Made by a program: the position numbers and the translations under genes. Below, piece after piece: positions 53,391 through 61,628 of a DNA stretch of 64,000 nucleotides. How positions within the stretch are numbered: position 1 is the first letter of the stretch; each line of letters opens with the position of its first letter. The notes beneath the pieces were generated by a model, which made no database searches, was not told the origin of the DNA, and worked only from the letters and a program-made list of their open reading frames with translations. This stretch comes from Labilithrix sp. (GTDB lineage: Bacteria > Myxococcota_A > Polyangia > Polyangiales > Polyangiaceae). Location: NCBI GenBank assembly GCA_019637155.1, contig JAHBWE010000019.1, positions 1-64,000 of the forward strand, written 5' to 3'.

Positions 53391-54314
53391 GTGTCCTCTC
53401 ACCGCAAGTACATGGCCGTGCTCCAGCTCGATGAAGCCGAGGTCGCGAGCCGGCGCGCCTTCTTCAAGCTCACCGACGCGGACCTGGCGCGCCTCGCGTC
53501 GCTGCGGCCCTTCGCCGAGAAGGTCACGAAAGGGATCGTGGAGGAGTTTTACGCGCTCCTCCTCGGCCACCCGGAGACGAAGGCGTTCTTCGGCGACGAG
53601 GCCACGATCCGCCGCGTGAAGAGCACCCAGAGCGACTACTTCCTCGGGCTGTTCGAGGGCCGCTGCGACCTCGCCTACGTCGAGGACCGCCTCCGCGTCG
53701 GCGCCGCGCACGAGCGCATCGGCCTCGCGCCGAAGTGGTACCTCGGCGCGTACCGGCAGTACCTCGATCTCATCCGCGCCGCGCTCCGGCGCGAGCTCGG
53801 CGGCTCGCAGAGCGAGGTGGACGAGGCGTTCGGCAGCGTGCAGCGGATCGTCTTCTTCGACATGTCGCTCGCGATCGACACGTACATCGCGGCGAACCTC
53901 GAGGCGCTCGGGCGCCACCAGGCCGCGATCCGCGAGCTGTCGACGCCGGTCATCCGCGTCTACGAGCGCGTGCTGCTCCTGCCGCTCGTCGGCGCGATCG
54001 ACAGCCATCGCGCGCACCAGGTGATGGAGAGCGTGCTCCTCCACATCGTCGAGGCGCAGGCGAAGTGCATCATCATCGACATCGCCGGCGTCCCCGTCGT
54101 CGACACTCGCGTCGCCGACCACCTCCTCAAGACGACGGCGGCGGTCCGGCTCCTCGGCGCGCAGACGATCCTGACCGGGATCACGGCTCAGGTCGCGCGC
54201 ACGATGGTGCAGCTCGGCGTCGACATCTCGGCGATGCACACCGTCAGCCGCCTCAGCGACGGGATCGAGCTCGCGCTCGGCATCGTCGGGAAGCGCATCA
54301 CGGAGCAGGCCTGA
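53391..54314 (+). CDS. rsbR: Protoglobin-STAS stressosome protein RsbR
   Basis: A 307-residue protein. Residues about 15-175 form a globin-coupled-sensor domain with proximal His107 (GAAHERIGLAPKWY). Residues about 185-300 are a STAS domain (IDIAGVPVVDTRVADHLL, with phosphorylatable Thr). Same design as oxygen-sensing RsbR proteins of known stressosomes. GTG start with AAGGAG ribosome site. TGATG junction with rsbS. Confidence 0.92.
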   Translation: MSSHRKYMAVLQLDEAEVASRRAFFKLTDADLARLASLRPFAEKVTKGIVEEFYALLLGHPETKAFFGDEATIRRVKSTQSDYFLGLFEGRCDLAYVEDRLRVGAAHERIGLAPKWYLGAYRQYLDLIRAALRRELGGSQSEVDEAFGSVQRIVFFDMSLAIDTYIAANLEALGRHQAAIRELSTPVIRVYERVLLLPLVGAIDSHRAHQVMESVLLHIVEAQAKCIIIDIAGVPVVDTRVADHLLKTTAAVRLLGAQTILTGITAQVARTMVQLGVDISAMHTVSRLSDGIELALGIVGKRITEQA

Positions 54315-54688
54315 TGCGCGGGCAGATCCCGATCATGCGGATCGGTCCGACGCTGCTCGCGACCGTGCACATCGAGCTCCGGGACGCGGTCGCGGAGGCC
54401 TTCCAGGAGGACGTCCTCGAGAAGATCGAGAAGACGGGGTCGACCGGGCTCGTCATCGACATCAGCGGCCTCGACATGGTCGACAGCTACGTCGCGCGCA
54501 TCGTCGCCGAGACGGGGCGGATGGCGAAGCTGATGGGGACCTCGACCGTGCTGGTGGGGATGCGGCCGGAGGTGTCGGCGACGCTGATCCGGATGGGCTA
54601 CGCGATGGAGGGGGTGAAGACGGCGCTCGACGTCGACGACGGGCTCGCCCTCCTCGGGCACGTCGTGCCCCCGCGCCGGACGACGTGA
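54314..54688 (+). CDS. rsbS: Stressosome STAS protein RsbS
   Basis: A 124-residue single STAS domain with the conserved Ser in VIDISGLDMVDSYVARIV, the site phosphorylated by RsbT. Builds the stressosome core with RsbR. Stop and start overlap on both sides (TGATG). Confidence 0.93.
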   Translation: MRGQIPIMRIGPTLLATVHIELRDAVAEAFQEDVLEKIEKTGSTGLVIDISGLDMVDSYVARIVAETGRMAKLMGTSTVLVGMRPEVSATLIRMGYAMEGVKTALDVDDGLALLGHVVPPRRTT

Positions 54689-55104
54689 TGGCGCCCGAGA
54701 TCGTCACCGCGCAGGACTTCAGGCTCGCGACCGAGGACGACGTCCTCGTCCTCCGGCGGCGCGTGCGCGAGCTCGCCGAGCAGCGGAAGTTCGACACGTT
54801 CGCGATCGCCGCGGTGACGACGGCGACGAGCGAGCTCGGGCGTAACGTGCTCGTGCACGGCAAGGGCGGCGAGGCGGTGGTGGAGGAGATCTCGGACGGG
54901 TTCCGCACCGGGATCCGGCTGACGTTCTCGGACAAAGGACCCGGCATCCCCGACATCCCGCGCGTGATGAACGGCGGCTACAGCACGGCGCGGTCGATGG
55001 GGCTCGGGCTCTCCGGGAGCAAGCGCCTCGTCGACGAGTTCGAGCTCGACTCGAAGGTCGGGCACGGAACTCGCGTCACGGTCACGAAGTGGAAGCGCTT
55101 CTGA
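54688..55104 (+). CDS. rsbT: Stressosome kinase RsbT
   Basis: A 138-residue GHKL kinase: N box ATSELGRNVLVHGKGG, DKGPGI and GLGLSGSKRLVDEF. Phosphorylates RsbS and RsbR, then leaves to activate a phosphatase or other target. Overlaps the next gene by 16 bases in another frame. Confidence 0.93.
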   Translation: MAPEIVTAQDFRLATEDDVLVLRRRVRELAEQRKFDTFAIAAVTTATSELGRNVLVHGKGGEAVVEEISDGFRTGIRLTFSDKGPGIPDIPRVMNGGYSTARSMGLGLSGSKRLVDEFELDSKVGHGTRVTVTKWKRF

Positions 55105-56072
55105 CGCAGCAGTGGATCGGAGACCGCGGCATCGACGTTCGCGACGAGGCCTCGCTCACGCTGGTGCGGGAGGCGATCCGCGCGCTCGGGGCGCGCGACG
55201 AGCTCGTCGACCGCGCCGTCCTCGTCGCGAGCGAGCTCGGGCGGAACCACCTCCGCCACGCGCGCTTCGGTGAGATCGCGGTGCGCGCGATCGATCGCGG
55301 GATCGAGATCGTCGCCGTCGATCGCGGGCTCGGGCTCACCGACGTCTCCGCCGCGCTCGACGCCGCGCCGCGCCCCCGCGGCTCGCTCGGCGTGGGGGTC
55401 AGCTCCGTGCGCCGCCTCGCGTCGGAGGTCGACATCGACGTCCGTCTCTTCGAGGGGACGTGCTTCATCGCGCGCGTCCTCGAGCGGGACGTGCCGCGGC
55501 GGCGCGAGGTCGGCGTCTACGGGCGGCCGTACCCCGGCGAGCACGTGAGCGGCGATCACGCGCTCTTCGTGCGGACGGACGACGCGCTCGTCCTCGCGGT
55601 CTGCGACGGCCTCGGGCACGGACCCGCCGCGCGCGCCGCGGCCGACGCGGCGATGCGCTACTTCGTCGAGCACGCGGGCGCCGCCCCGGCGACGCTGCTC
55701 GAAGGCGCGCACCAGGCGCTCGTCGGGACGCGCGGCGTCGTCATGGCGGCCCTTCGCGCGACGGCGACCGAGCTCGAGGTCGCCTCGGTCGGCAACGTCG
55801 ACGTGCAGGTCGTGGCCCCGCGCTCGGTGCGGCGCTTCGGCGGATCCTCGGCGGTGGTGGGGGGGCGGCCCGGTCCGGTGAAGCCGCGCGGCGAGACGGC
55901 GGCGCTCGCGCCGGACGACGTCATCGTCATGTCCACCGACGGGCTCACCTCCAAGCTGTCGATCGAGCACGACTACCCGCTCCTCCGCGCGCACCCCGTC
56001 GCGATCGCCCAGCGCATCCTCGAGCGCTTCGGGCGCGACAACGACGACGGCCTGGTCCTCGTCGCGCGCTGA
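55089..56072 (+). CDS. RsbT-like ATPase fused to PP2C/RsbX-type phosphatase
   Basis: A 327-residue protein. Residues about 10-125 are a second GHKL ATPase (SELGRNHLRHARFGEIAV, DRGLGL). Residues about 135-325 are a PP2C-like SpoIIE/RsbX phosphatase (GDHALFVRTDDALVLAVCDG, LGHGPAAR, STDGL, DNDDGLVLV). RsbX resets the stressosome by dephosphorylation. The fusion joins kinase-like and phosphatase parts. GTG start inside rsbT. No sigma factor gene follows, so the output is something else. Confidence 0.88.
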   Translation: MEALLTQQWIGDRGIDVRDEASLTLVREAIRALGARDELVDRAVLVASELGRNHLRHARFGEIAVRAIDRGIEIVAVDRGLGLTDVSAALDAAPRPRGSLGVGVSSVRRLASEVDIDVRLFEGTCFIARVLERDVPRRREVGVYGRPYPGEHVSGDHALFVRTDDALVLAVCDGLGHGPAARAAADAAMRYFVEHAGAAPATLLEGAHQALVGTRGVVMAALRATATELEVASVGNVDVQVVAPRSVRRFGGSSAVVGGRPGPVKPRGETAALAPDDVIVMSTDGLTSKLSIEHDYPLLRAHPVAIAQRILERFGRDNDDGLVLVAR

Positions 56073-56104
56073 CGCAAGAGCTGCGCGGAGGTGCAAATCC
56101 TGCG
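56073..56104. promoter_or_regulatory. Two CGCA-N5-TGCG-type palindromes between convergent genes
   Basis: CGCAAGAGCTGCG (56073-56085) and the near match TGCAAATCCTGCG (56092-56104), directly between the stops of two convergent genes. Tandem placement suggests function, yet no promoter is adjacent. Confidence 0.4.
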
Positions 56105-56329
56105 TCAGCGACGGCGGAGGCGCTTGAGGACGTCGAGGTCTTTCGCGACGGCGACGAGATAGAGCACGAACGAGAGCGTCCCGATCACCTGGCCGACCGA
56201 GAGCGCGACGAGGACGGGCCAGACGGTGGGGACGAAGACGGAGAGCACCATCATCGGCAGCGCGACGAGGCCGAGCCAGCACGCGATGCGTACGAGCTTG
56301 TCGGTGCTGGGGAGGCGGGGGAGCTTCAC
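56105..56329 (-). CDS. Small two-helix membrane protein
   Basis: A 74-residue protein with two membrane helices (about 14-34, 38-62) and a basic end. GTG start overlapping the cytochrome gene stop (GTGA). Likely a membrane partner of the NapC/NrfH-type cytochrome; family not recognised. Confidence 0.65.
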   Translation of the reverse strand: MKLPRLPSTDKLVRIACWLGLVALPMMVLSVFVPTVWPVLVALSVGQVIGTLSFVLYLVAVAKDLDVLKRLRRR

Positions 56330-56982
56330 GGCAGCGGCAGCTCCTTGCCGATCTTCGTCATCGGGTGCGCGTAGCCGTGGCAGCCGGGGCTCGCGCAGGA
56401 GACCTCGCCGCTGCGGACGCGATCGAGCGAGGACGCGTGATCGCCGATCGACTGCCAGCGCGGGGCCATCGTCGTGTGGCAGCTCATGCAGTTCTCGTTC
56501 GGGAGCGGGCGCCGGATGCGGATGTCGTGGTTCGATTCCTCGAGCGGCATGCTGTGGTACTCGGTCAGGTAGTAATAGACGTGGCGCATGCCGCCGAACT
56601 TGGTCATCACGTACCCGTACATGCCGTAGTCCTTGTGGCAGCCGTAGCAATTGTCGGCGCCGAAGGAGTGGTTTCGGCCGTGGACGGCGGCGAGCGTCAT
56701 GCTCTTCGGGTCCTCCGAGTCGTGCGCGTGAGGCTCCATCACGTGGCAGGACCCGCAAAACGTGCGTGTCTGCGTGGCCTGGAAGCCGGCGACGTTGGCC
56801 GATCCTGCGGAGATGAGCGGCAGGACACCGAGCCCCAGCAGCAGGACCAGCTTCGCGTTCCCGGCCTGCTCGCCGTCGAGGGGCGGCCGGCGTACCAAAT
56901 GCATGACGAGCAGAACCGCAGCGACGATGGCGCTTGCGGTCGCGAGCCAACCGATCCAGCCAATCCCCGCGAACGTGCCCAT
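56326..56982 (-). CDS. NapC/NrfH-type tetrahaem quinol dehydrogenase
   Basis: A 218-residue protein with two N-terminal membrane helices (about 6-27, 43-62) and four haem c sites: CGSCH, CYGCH, CMSCH and the wider CASPGCH (CX4CH). This is the layout of membrane-anchored quinol dehydrogenases (NrfH, CymA) that feed periplasmic cytochromes. It could be the inner-membrane entry point for the multihaem proteins encoded on the other strand. Confidence 0.85.
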   Translation of the reverse strand: MGTFAGIGWIGWLATASAIVAAVLLVMHLVRRPPLDGEQAGNAKLVLLLGLGVLPLISAGSANVAGFQATQTRTFCGSCHVMEPHAHDSEDPKSMTLAAVHGRNHSFGADNCYGCHKDYGMYGYVMTKFGGMRHVYYYLTEYHSMPLEESNHDIRIRRPLPNENCMSCHTTMAPRWQSIGDHASSLDRVRSGEVSCASPGCHGYAHPMTKIGKELPLP

Positions 56983-58177
56983 TCGTCCTCGTCGCCGGAG
57001 CAAGATCGGCGCCGCCGTCACTGTTACCGTAGTTGCGCTCGCCGAGCGACAGGCGTCGGCGCAGCTGCGTCTTCGCGGCGACGCGCTCGTCCAGACGCGC
57101 TCGCCGGTCGGCCTCCTCGTCCTCCGCGGGGAAGACCAGGTCCAGCCGTGGCTCGACGCCGAGACGGTGACCTGGCTCGGCACGCACACGGGCGGCGACG
57201 TGCTGACGCTCTCGGTCCGCGCGCGCCACGCGCGGAGCGGCTCCGAGGCGCGGCTCGGCCGCCAGATCGTGACGATGGGCGCGGTGCGGCCGGTGCACGT
57301 GGACGGCGTCCGCGGCCTCGTGCGCCCGTACCGCGACACGACGCTGGAGGCGTTCGCGGGCGTCCCGGTCGTGACCGGCTTCGGGTGGAAGGAGTTCATG
57401 TGGACCGCGGGCGGCCGCGCCGGCGCGTCGCTCGGCGAGCGCGGGACGCTCGGTCTGTCGTACGCGGTCCGGCGTCCGCGGAGCGGGCTCGATCAAGAGG
57501 AGGCCGGCGCCGACCTCGCGATCACGCCGGCGCGCTGGCTGACCGCCGCCGCGCGCGCGTCGTTCGACCTCGTCACGGAGGGGATCGCCGACGCGCTCGC
57601 CTCCGTCAGCGCGCAGAAGGACGACGTGCGCGTGGAGCTCTTCGTCACGCACCGCGAGCCGAGCCGGCTCCTCCCGCGGACGTCGCTCTTCTCGGTCCTC
57701 GGCGACGTGCCTGCGACGACGGCGGGGCCGACCGCGCGGTGGCGCGCGTTCCCGCGGCTCGAGCTCGTCGGCTCGGGCAGCGTGCAGACGCAGGGCGGCG
57801 CGGTCGGCGGGCAGGGGTTCGGGCGCGCGTCGCTCGCGCTCGACGACGCGTGGGCGGGGACGATCGGGCTCGAGGCGCGGCGCGTCGACTTCAACGGCGC
57901 GCGGTGGATCGGCCTCCGCGCGCTCGCGTCGGTGCCGCTCACGCAGGCGTTCCGCGCGGCGACGGAGCTCGAGCTCGTGCGCCCCGACGAGCCGGGGACG
58001 CGTCCGTCGCTCTGGCCGTGGGCGCTCGCGTCGATCGCGTGGTCGTCGCCTTCGGGGTGGGAGGTCGCGAGCGGCGTCGAGGCGTCGTCGGGGGCGACCG
58101 AGCGCGCCTCGCTCCACGCGCTCGCGCGCGTCTCGTACGCGTTCGATCGCGCGCCGCCGCCGGGAGGTCGACGGTGA
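56975..58177 (+). CDS. Outer-membrane beta-barrel-like protein
   Basis: A 400-residue protein with a signal peptide (RRRSKIGAAVTVTVVALAER, cleavage after QASA). The mature part shows alternating hydrophobic/polar strands and aromatic girdles expected of a beta-barrel, with no haem sites, and ends in ALARVSYAFDRAPPPGGRR. The GTG start overlaps the divergent cytochrome start by eight bases. Coupled by GTGA to the 13-haem gene. A porin that holds a cytochrome is likely (MtrB-type role); not recognisable as MtrB itself. Confidence 0.65.
   Translation: MPIRPRRRSKIGAAVTVTVVALAERQASAQLRLRGDALVQTRSPVGLLVLRGEDQVQPWLDAETVTWLGTHTGGDVLTLSVRARHARSGSEARLGRQIVTMGAVRPVHVDGVRGLVRPYRDTTLEAFAGVPVVTGFGWKEFMWTAGGRAGASLGERGTLGLSYAVRRPRSGLDQEEAGADLAITPARWLTAAARASFDLVTEGIADALASVSAQKDDVRVELFVTHREPSRLLPRTSLFSVLGDVPATTAGPTARWRAFPRLELVGSGSVQTQGGAVGGQGFGRASLALDDAWAGTIGLEARRVDFNGARWIGLRALASVPLTQAFRAATELELVRPDEPGTRPSLWPWALASIAWSSPSGWEVASGVEASSGATERASLHALARVSYAFDRAPPPGGRR
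56999..57014 (-). promoter_or_regulatory. Sigma-54 promoter of the NrfH-type gene
   Basis: CGGCGC-N5-TTGCT on the minus strand; predicted start site 56988, six bases before ATG 56982. Lies inside the signal-peptide codons of the divergent gene. Confidence 0.6.
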
Positions 58178-59205
58178 GGCTCGCGCTCCTGGCCTCGTGC
58201 TGCCTCCTCGCCGCGTGCGCGGGCGTGCTCGGGATCAAGCCGCGCAACATGGCGCGGCCGTTCGAGCATCGCGCGCACTCGAACGCGGGCGTCGACTGCC
58301 TCACGTGCCACGCCGGCGTCGGCCGCGCCGGCGACGAGGGCCCGCTCCACCTCCCCGAGACCGCGACCTGCATCGGCTGCCACACGCGGCCCCACGACAC
58401 GCGGACGTGCAGCGGATGCCACGGCGATCACCGCACGCGCGAGGAGGTCCGGCTCGCGCGGACGCACCTCAGCTTCGCGCACGACCGGCACGTGCCCACC
58501 CTCGGCGGGCAGTGCGTGCCGTGCCACGCGGCGGCGGGGAAGACGGAGCAGGCCTCGCTGCGACCGCCGATGGCGCAGTGCTTCGGCTGCCACGAGCACA
58601 AGGACCAATGGCAGACCCGGGAGTGCTCTGCGTGTCACGTCGACCTGCCGCGCGAGCTCGCGCGTCCGTCGAGCCACGTGTTCCACGAGGGCGACTTCGT
58701 GCGCGAGCACGGCATCCGCGCGGCGTCGGCGCGCGACCTCTGCGCGACCTGCCACGCCGAGCCGTTCTGCGCGAGCTGCCACGGCGTCACGGCGCCGGTG
58801 CTGCCGTGGCGCCTCGCGTTCGATCGACCGTCGCTCACCGGCTTGCACCGCGCCGGCTTCCGGCAGCGCCACGCCGACGAGGCGCGCGCGAGCCCGGGCC
58901 TCTGCACGACGTGCCACACCGGCGGCACCTCCTGCGCCGAGTGCCACGAAGGCCGTCAGCTCGCAGCGGGGACGGGGCGGAGCCCGCATCCGCCGGGGTG
59001 GGTCCGCGCGCGCGGCGGCGAGCACGGGCGCGCGGCGCGGATGAACCCGCTCTCCTGCGCGACCTGTCATGGCGGCTCCGGCGAGGCGCTCTGCGTCGGA
59101 TGCCACCGCGTCGGCGGACCGGGCGGCAACCCGCACGGCCCCGGCTTCGCGAGCAGCCTCGACGCGCAGCGCGATCAGCCCTGCCGGCAGTGCCACGCGC
59201 CATGA
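58174..59205 (+). CDS. 13-haem c-type lipoprotein cytochrome
   Basis: A 343-residue lipoprotein (signal ending LLAAC) with thirteen CxxCH sites (CLTCH, CIGCH, CSGCH, CVPCH, CFGCH, CSACH, CATCH, CASCH, CTTCH, CAECH, CATCH, CVGCH, CRQCH) and many distal His residues. Stores or conducts electrons at a membrane surface. Between the beta-barrel gene and the 27-haem gene, both coupled by four-base overlaps, so the three products probably act as one complex. Confidence 0.9.
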   Translation: MRLALLASCCLLAACAGVLGIKPRNMARPFEHRAHSNAGVDCLTCHAGVGRAGDEGPLHLPETATCIGCHTRPHDTRTCSGCHGDHRTREEVRLARTHLSFAHDRHVPTLGGQCVPCHAAAGKTEQASLRPPMAQCFGCHEHKDQWQTRECSACHVDLPRELARPSSHVFHEGDFVREHGIRAASARDLCATCHAEPFCASCHGVTAPVLPWRLAFDRPSLTGLHRAGFRQRHADEARASPGLCTTCHTGGTSCAECHEGRQLAAGTGRSPHPPGWVRARGGEHGRAARMNPLSCATCHGGSGEALCVGCHRVGGPGGNPHGPGFASSLDAQRDQPCRQCHAP

Positions 59206-60956
59206 AGCTCGGGCGCGCACGGCTCGTTCTCCTCGCGCTCGCGGCGCTCGCCGCCGTCGCGGCGGTCCTCGTGTACGTGTTCGACAAGCGCGTCGAGCCA
59301 CGCTCGCCGGTCGAGCAGGTGCCGGTGACGTGGACCACCGCGCGCGACGCGCCGATGCACGTCCTCCACGTGCAACAAAAGAAGATCGCGTGCACGGAGT
59401 GCCACCAGGCGGAGGAGGCCGGCGCGACGAAGCCCGCGCCGGCGAGCGTGTGCGCGAAGTGCCACGCGCCGCAGGACGAACGCGGGCACCACGGCAAGGG
59501 CGACGCGACGACGACGTGCCTCGACTGCCACGCGTTCGGGATGCGCGCGCCGGCGTCGTGCAACGCGTGTCACGCGAAGGAGCATCGCTCCGCCGCCGCG
59601 CCCGCGCTCGCGCAGCACGCGAGCGTGGAGATCGCGTGCACGGAGTGCCATCGCATCCACGCCGAGACGCGCGTCGTGCCCGCCGACTGCACGACGTGCC
59701 ACACGCAGGTGACGGCCCGGCACGGCCGCTTCGAGGTCGCGCCCGAGGTCCCCAACGTCGGGCTTCTCTCGACGCCCGCCCCGAAGGAGGAGCCGCGCTC
59801 CACGCCGGGGCCCGACGCGGGTGCGGCGCACGACGTGTGCTCGGCGTGCCACGCGCCGCACACCGCGAAGGAAGCGGCCGGCGCGAAGTGCGTCACGTGC
59901 CACGCCAAGCCGCACGAGAAGCACGCCGCGTGCACCACCTGCCACGAGCCGCACGCGGCGCGGCGGGAGGCGGTAAAGGCATGCGACGGTTGCCATACGG
60001 CGAAGGTCGCCGTGCGCGCGGTGACGGGTCACGCCGCGTGCGCCGGCTGCCACGCGCCGCACACGCCGTCGAACGCGAAGGCGGCGTGCACGACGAGCTG
60101 CCACGCGCAGAAGCCGGTCCTCACGAAACATGAACAATGCACGCAATGCCACGACGTGCACCGCCCCGACGTCCGGCCCGAGGCGGCGTGCACGACGTGC
60201 CACGCGAAGGTGACGCCCCAGCACCCCGCCACCGGCGGCAAGACGTGCATCGGTTGCCACGCGCCGCACCCGAAGACGCCGGTCGTCGCCGCGGCGTGCT
60301 CGTCGTGCCACACGACGATGAAGGACGACCGCGCGGCGCACGCTTCCTCGGTCGCCGGTGCAAAAAGTGTACTATGCACACAGTGCCACTCCCCGCACGA
60401 GTTCCGGCTCGCGGGGCAGGGGACGAAGCTCTGCGCGAAGTGCCACGAGCCGAAGATCGCCGCCGTCGCCGCGCGGCCGGGCCACGCCGACTGCGCGAAG
60501 TGCCACGGGTCGGCGCACACGCCGATCGCGAAGCCCGCGTGCGCGAGCTGCCACGCGGCCGAGACGCAGAGCGCGCCGCGAGGCCACGCGGCGTGCACCA
60601 GCTGCCACGACGCGCACTCCGGCTCGCTCGGCGCGCGCGCGACGTGCACGAGCTGCCACACGAACAAGAAGGACGCACCCCACGCGCACGCGACCGCGCA
60701 GGGCTGCGCCTCCTGCCACCGCCCGCACGGCCCGAAGGGCCCTGCAGAGCCCCCGCCCTGCGCGACCTGCCACGCGAACACGACGCGCGTGGCCCTCCAC
60801 GCGAAGCCCGGCCACGCGACGTGCACGAGCTGCCACACCGCCCACGGCGGCCCGCGCTCCGATCGCGCGACCTGCACCGGCACCTGCCACACCGATCGCC
60901 GCGACCATCAACCCGAAGCGAAGGTCTGCAAGGGCTGCCACCTTTTCCGGCAGTGA
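59202..60956 (+). CDS. 27-haem c-type cytochrome
   Basis: A 584-residue protein with one N-terminal membrane helix (about 8-26) and, by count, 25 CX2CH and two CX3CH haem sites (CTTSCH, CTGTCH), one about every 20 residues. Repeats of the type CxxCHxPH show that it grew by internal duplication. The lack of a lipobox suggests an anchored protein facing the periplasm. Likely a long-range electron wire. Confidence 0.9.
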   Translation: MKLGRARLVLLALAALAAVAAVLVYVFDKRVEPRSPVEQVPVTWTTARDAPMHVLHVQQKKIACTECHQAEEAGATKPAPASVCAKCHAPQDERGHHGKGDATTTCLDCHAFGMRAPASCNACHAKEHRSAAAPALAQHASVEIACTECHRIHAETRVVPADCTTCHTQVTARHGRFEVAPEVPNVGLLSTPAPKEEPRSTPGPDAGAAHDVCSACHAPHTAKEAAGAKCVTCHAKPHEKHAACTTCHEPHAARREAVKACDGCHTAKVAVRAVTGHAACAGCHAPHTPSNAKAACTTSCHAQKPVLTKHEQCTQCHDVHRPDVRPEAACTTCHAKVTPQHPATGGKTCIGCHAPHPKTPVVAAACSSCHTTMKDDRAAHASSVAGAKSVLCTQCHSPHEFRLAGQGTKLCAKCHEPKIAAVAARPGHADCAKCHGSAHTPIAKPACASCHAAETQSAPRGHAACTSCHDAHSGSLGARATCTSCHTNKKDAPHAHATAQGCASCHRPHGPKGPAEPPPCATCHANTTRVALHAKPGHATCTSCHTAHGGPRSDRATCTGTCHTDRRDHQPEAKVCKGCHLFRQ

Positions 60957-60974
60957 CGCGCGTCCGAGCCCTCG

Positions 60975-61595
60975 CTACTCGGGCACGCGCGCGAGCTCGG
61001 CCCAGAGCGCGTCGACGTCGAACACGAGGCCTTTGCATCCTGGAACAGGATCGACGCGGCCGGCGGTCACCCCCACGACCTTCGTGTAGTTGCCCGGCGC
61101 GCTTCGCTCGAAGATCTCGAAGCTCCCGAGCGCGGGATCGACGATCCAGTAGTAGCGAACGCCGAACGCCGCGTATTCGGCCATTTTCTCGACTCTGTCA
61201 CGTCGCTCGTCGCGCGGTGAAGGCGTCACCACCTCGACGACGATGTCCGGCGGATTCACGAGCGGACCTCGCCGCGGGGGAGGAGCGCTCCCGGGGAGGA
61301 GAACGAGCAGATCGGCCTTTCGCCCGCGGTTGGCGGCCACGACCATCTTCACTTCGGACCCCGCCACGAACCCCTGCGCGCCCAACCATCCCCGCAGGAG
61401 CACCGCGAGCCAGGTCACGGCGAGCTCGTGTACGAAGTCCGCCGCCTCCTCGTCCTCGACATGGTCGACGACGAACTCTCCGGCGACATCCTCGCCCAGC
61501 TCGAGCCACTCCTCGAGTGTCGAGACGGGCCGCTCTCCAGCAGCCGGCAGCTCGCTCAACGGGGCCACGACGCTTGCACCACGAGAAGGTAGCAC
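60975..61595 (-). CDS. Uma2-family (DUF820) endonuclease-fold protein
   Basis: A 206-residue protein with the Uma2 pattern: EEWLELGED near the start, KADLLVLLPG, PPDIVVEVVTPSPRDERRDRVEKMAEYAAFGVRYYWIVDP. This is the PD-(D/E)XK fold abundant in cyanobacteria and myxobacteria; actual function is not known. Inserted between the cytochrome genes on the opposite strand, so probably unrelated to them. Confidence 0.88.
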   Translation of the reverse strand: MLPSRGASVVAPLSELPAAGERPVSTLEEWLELGEDVAGEFVVDHVEDEEAADFVHELAVTWLAVLLRGWLGAQGFVAGSEVKMVVAANRGRKADLLVLLPGSAPPPRRGPLVNPPDIVVEVVTPSPRDERRDRVEKMAEYAAFGVRYYWIVDPALGSFEIFERSAPGNYTKVVGVTAGRVDPVPGCKGLVFDVDALWAELARVPE

Positions 61596-61628
61596 GAGGC
61601 CCGGGAGCGGACGACCGGGGCCAGCGCG

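Noticed and set aside
57060..57069. Palindrome CGCAGCTGCG inside the beta-barrel gene
   Set aside because: Spacer is two bases instead of five and it lies in coding sequence; probably chance in GC-rich DNA.
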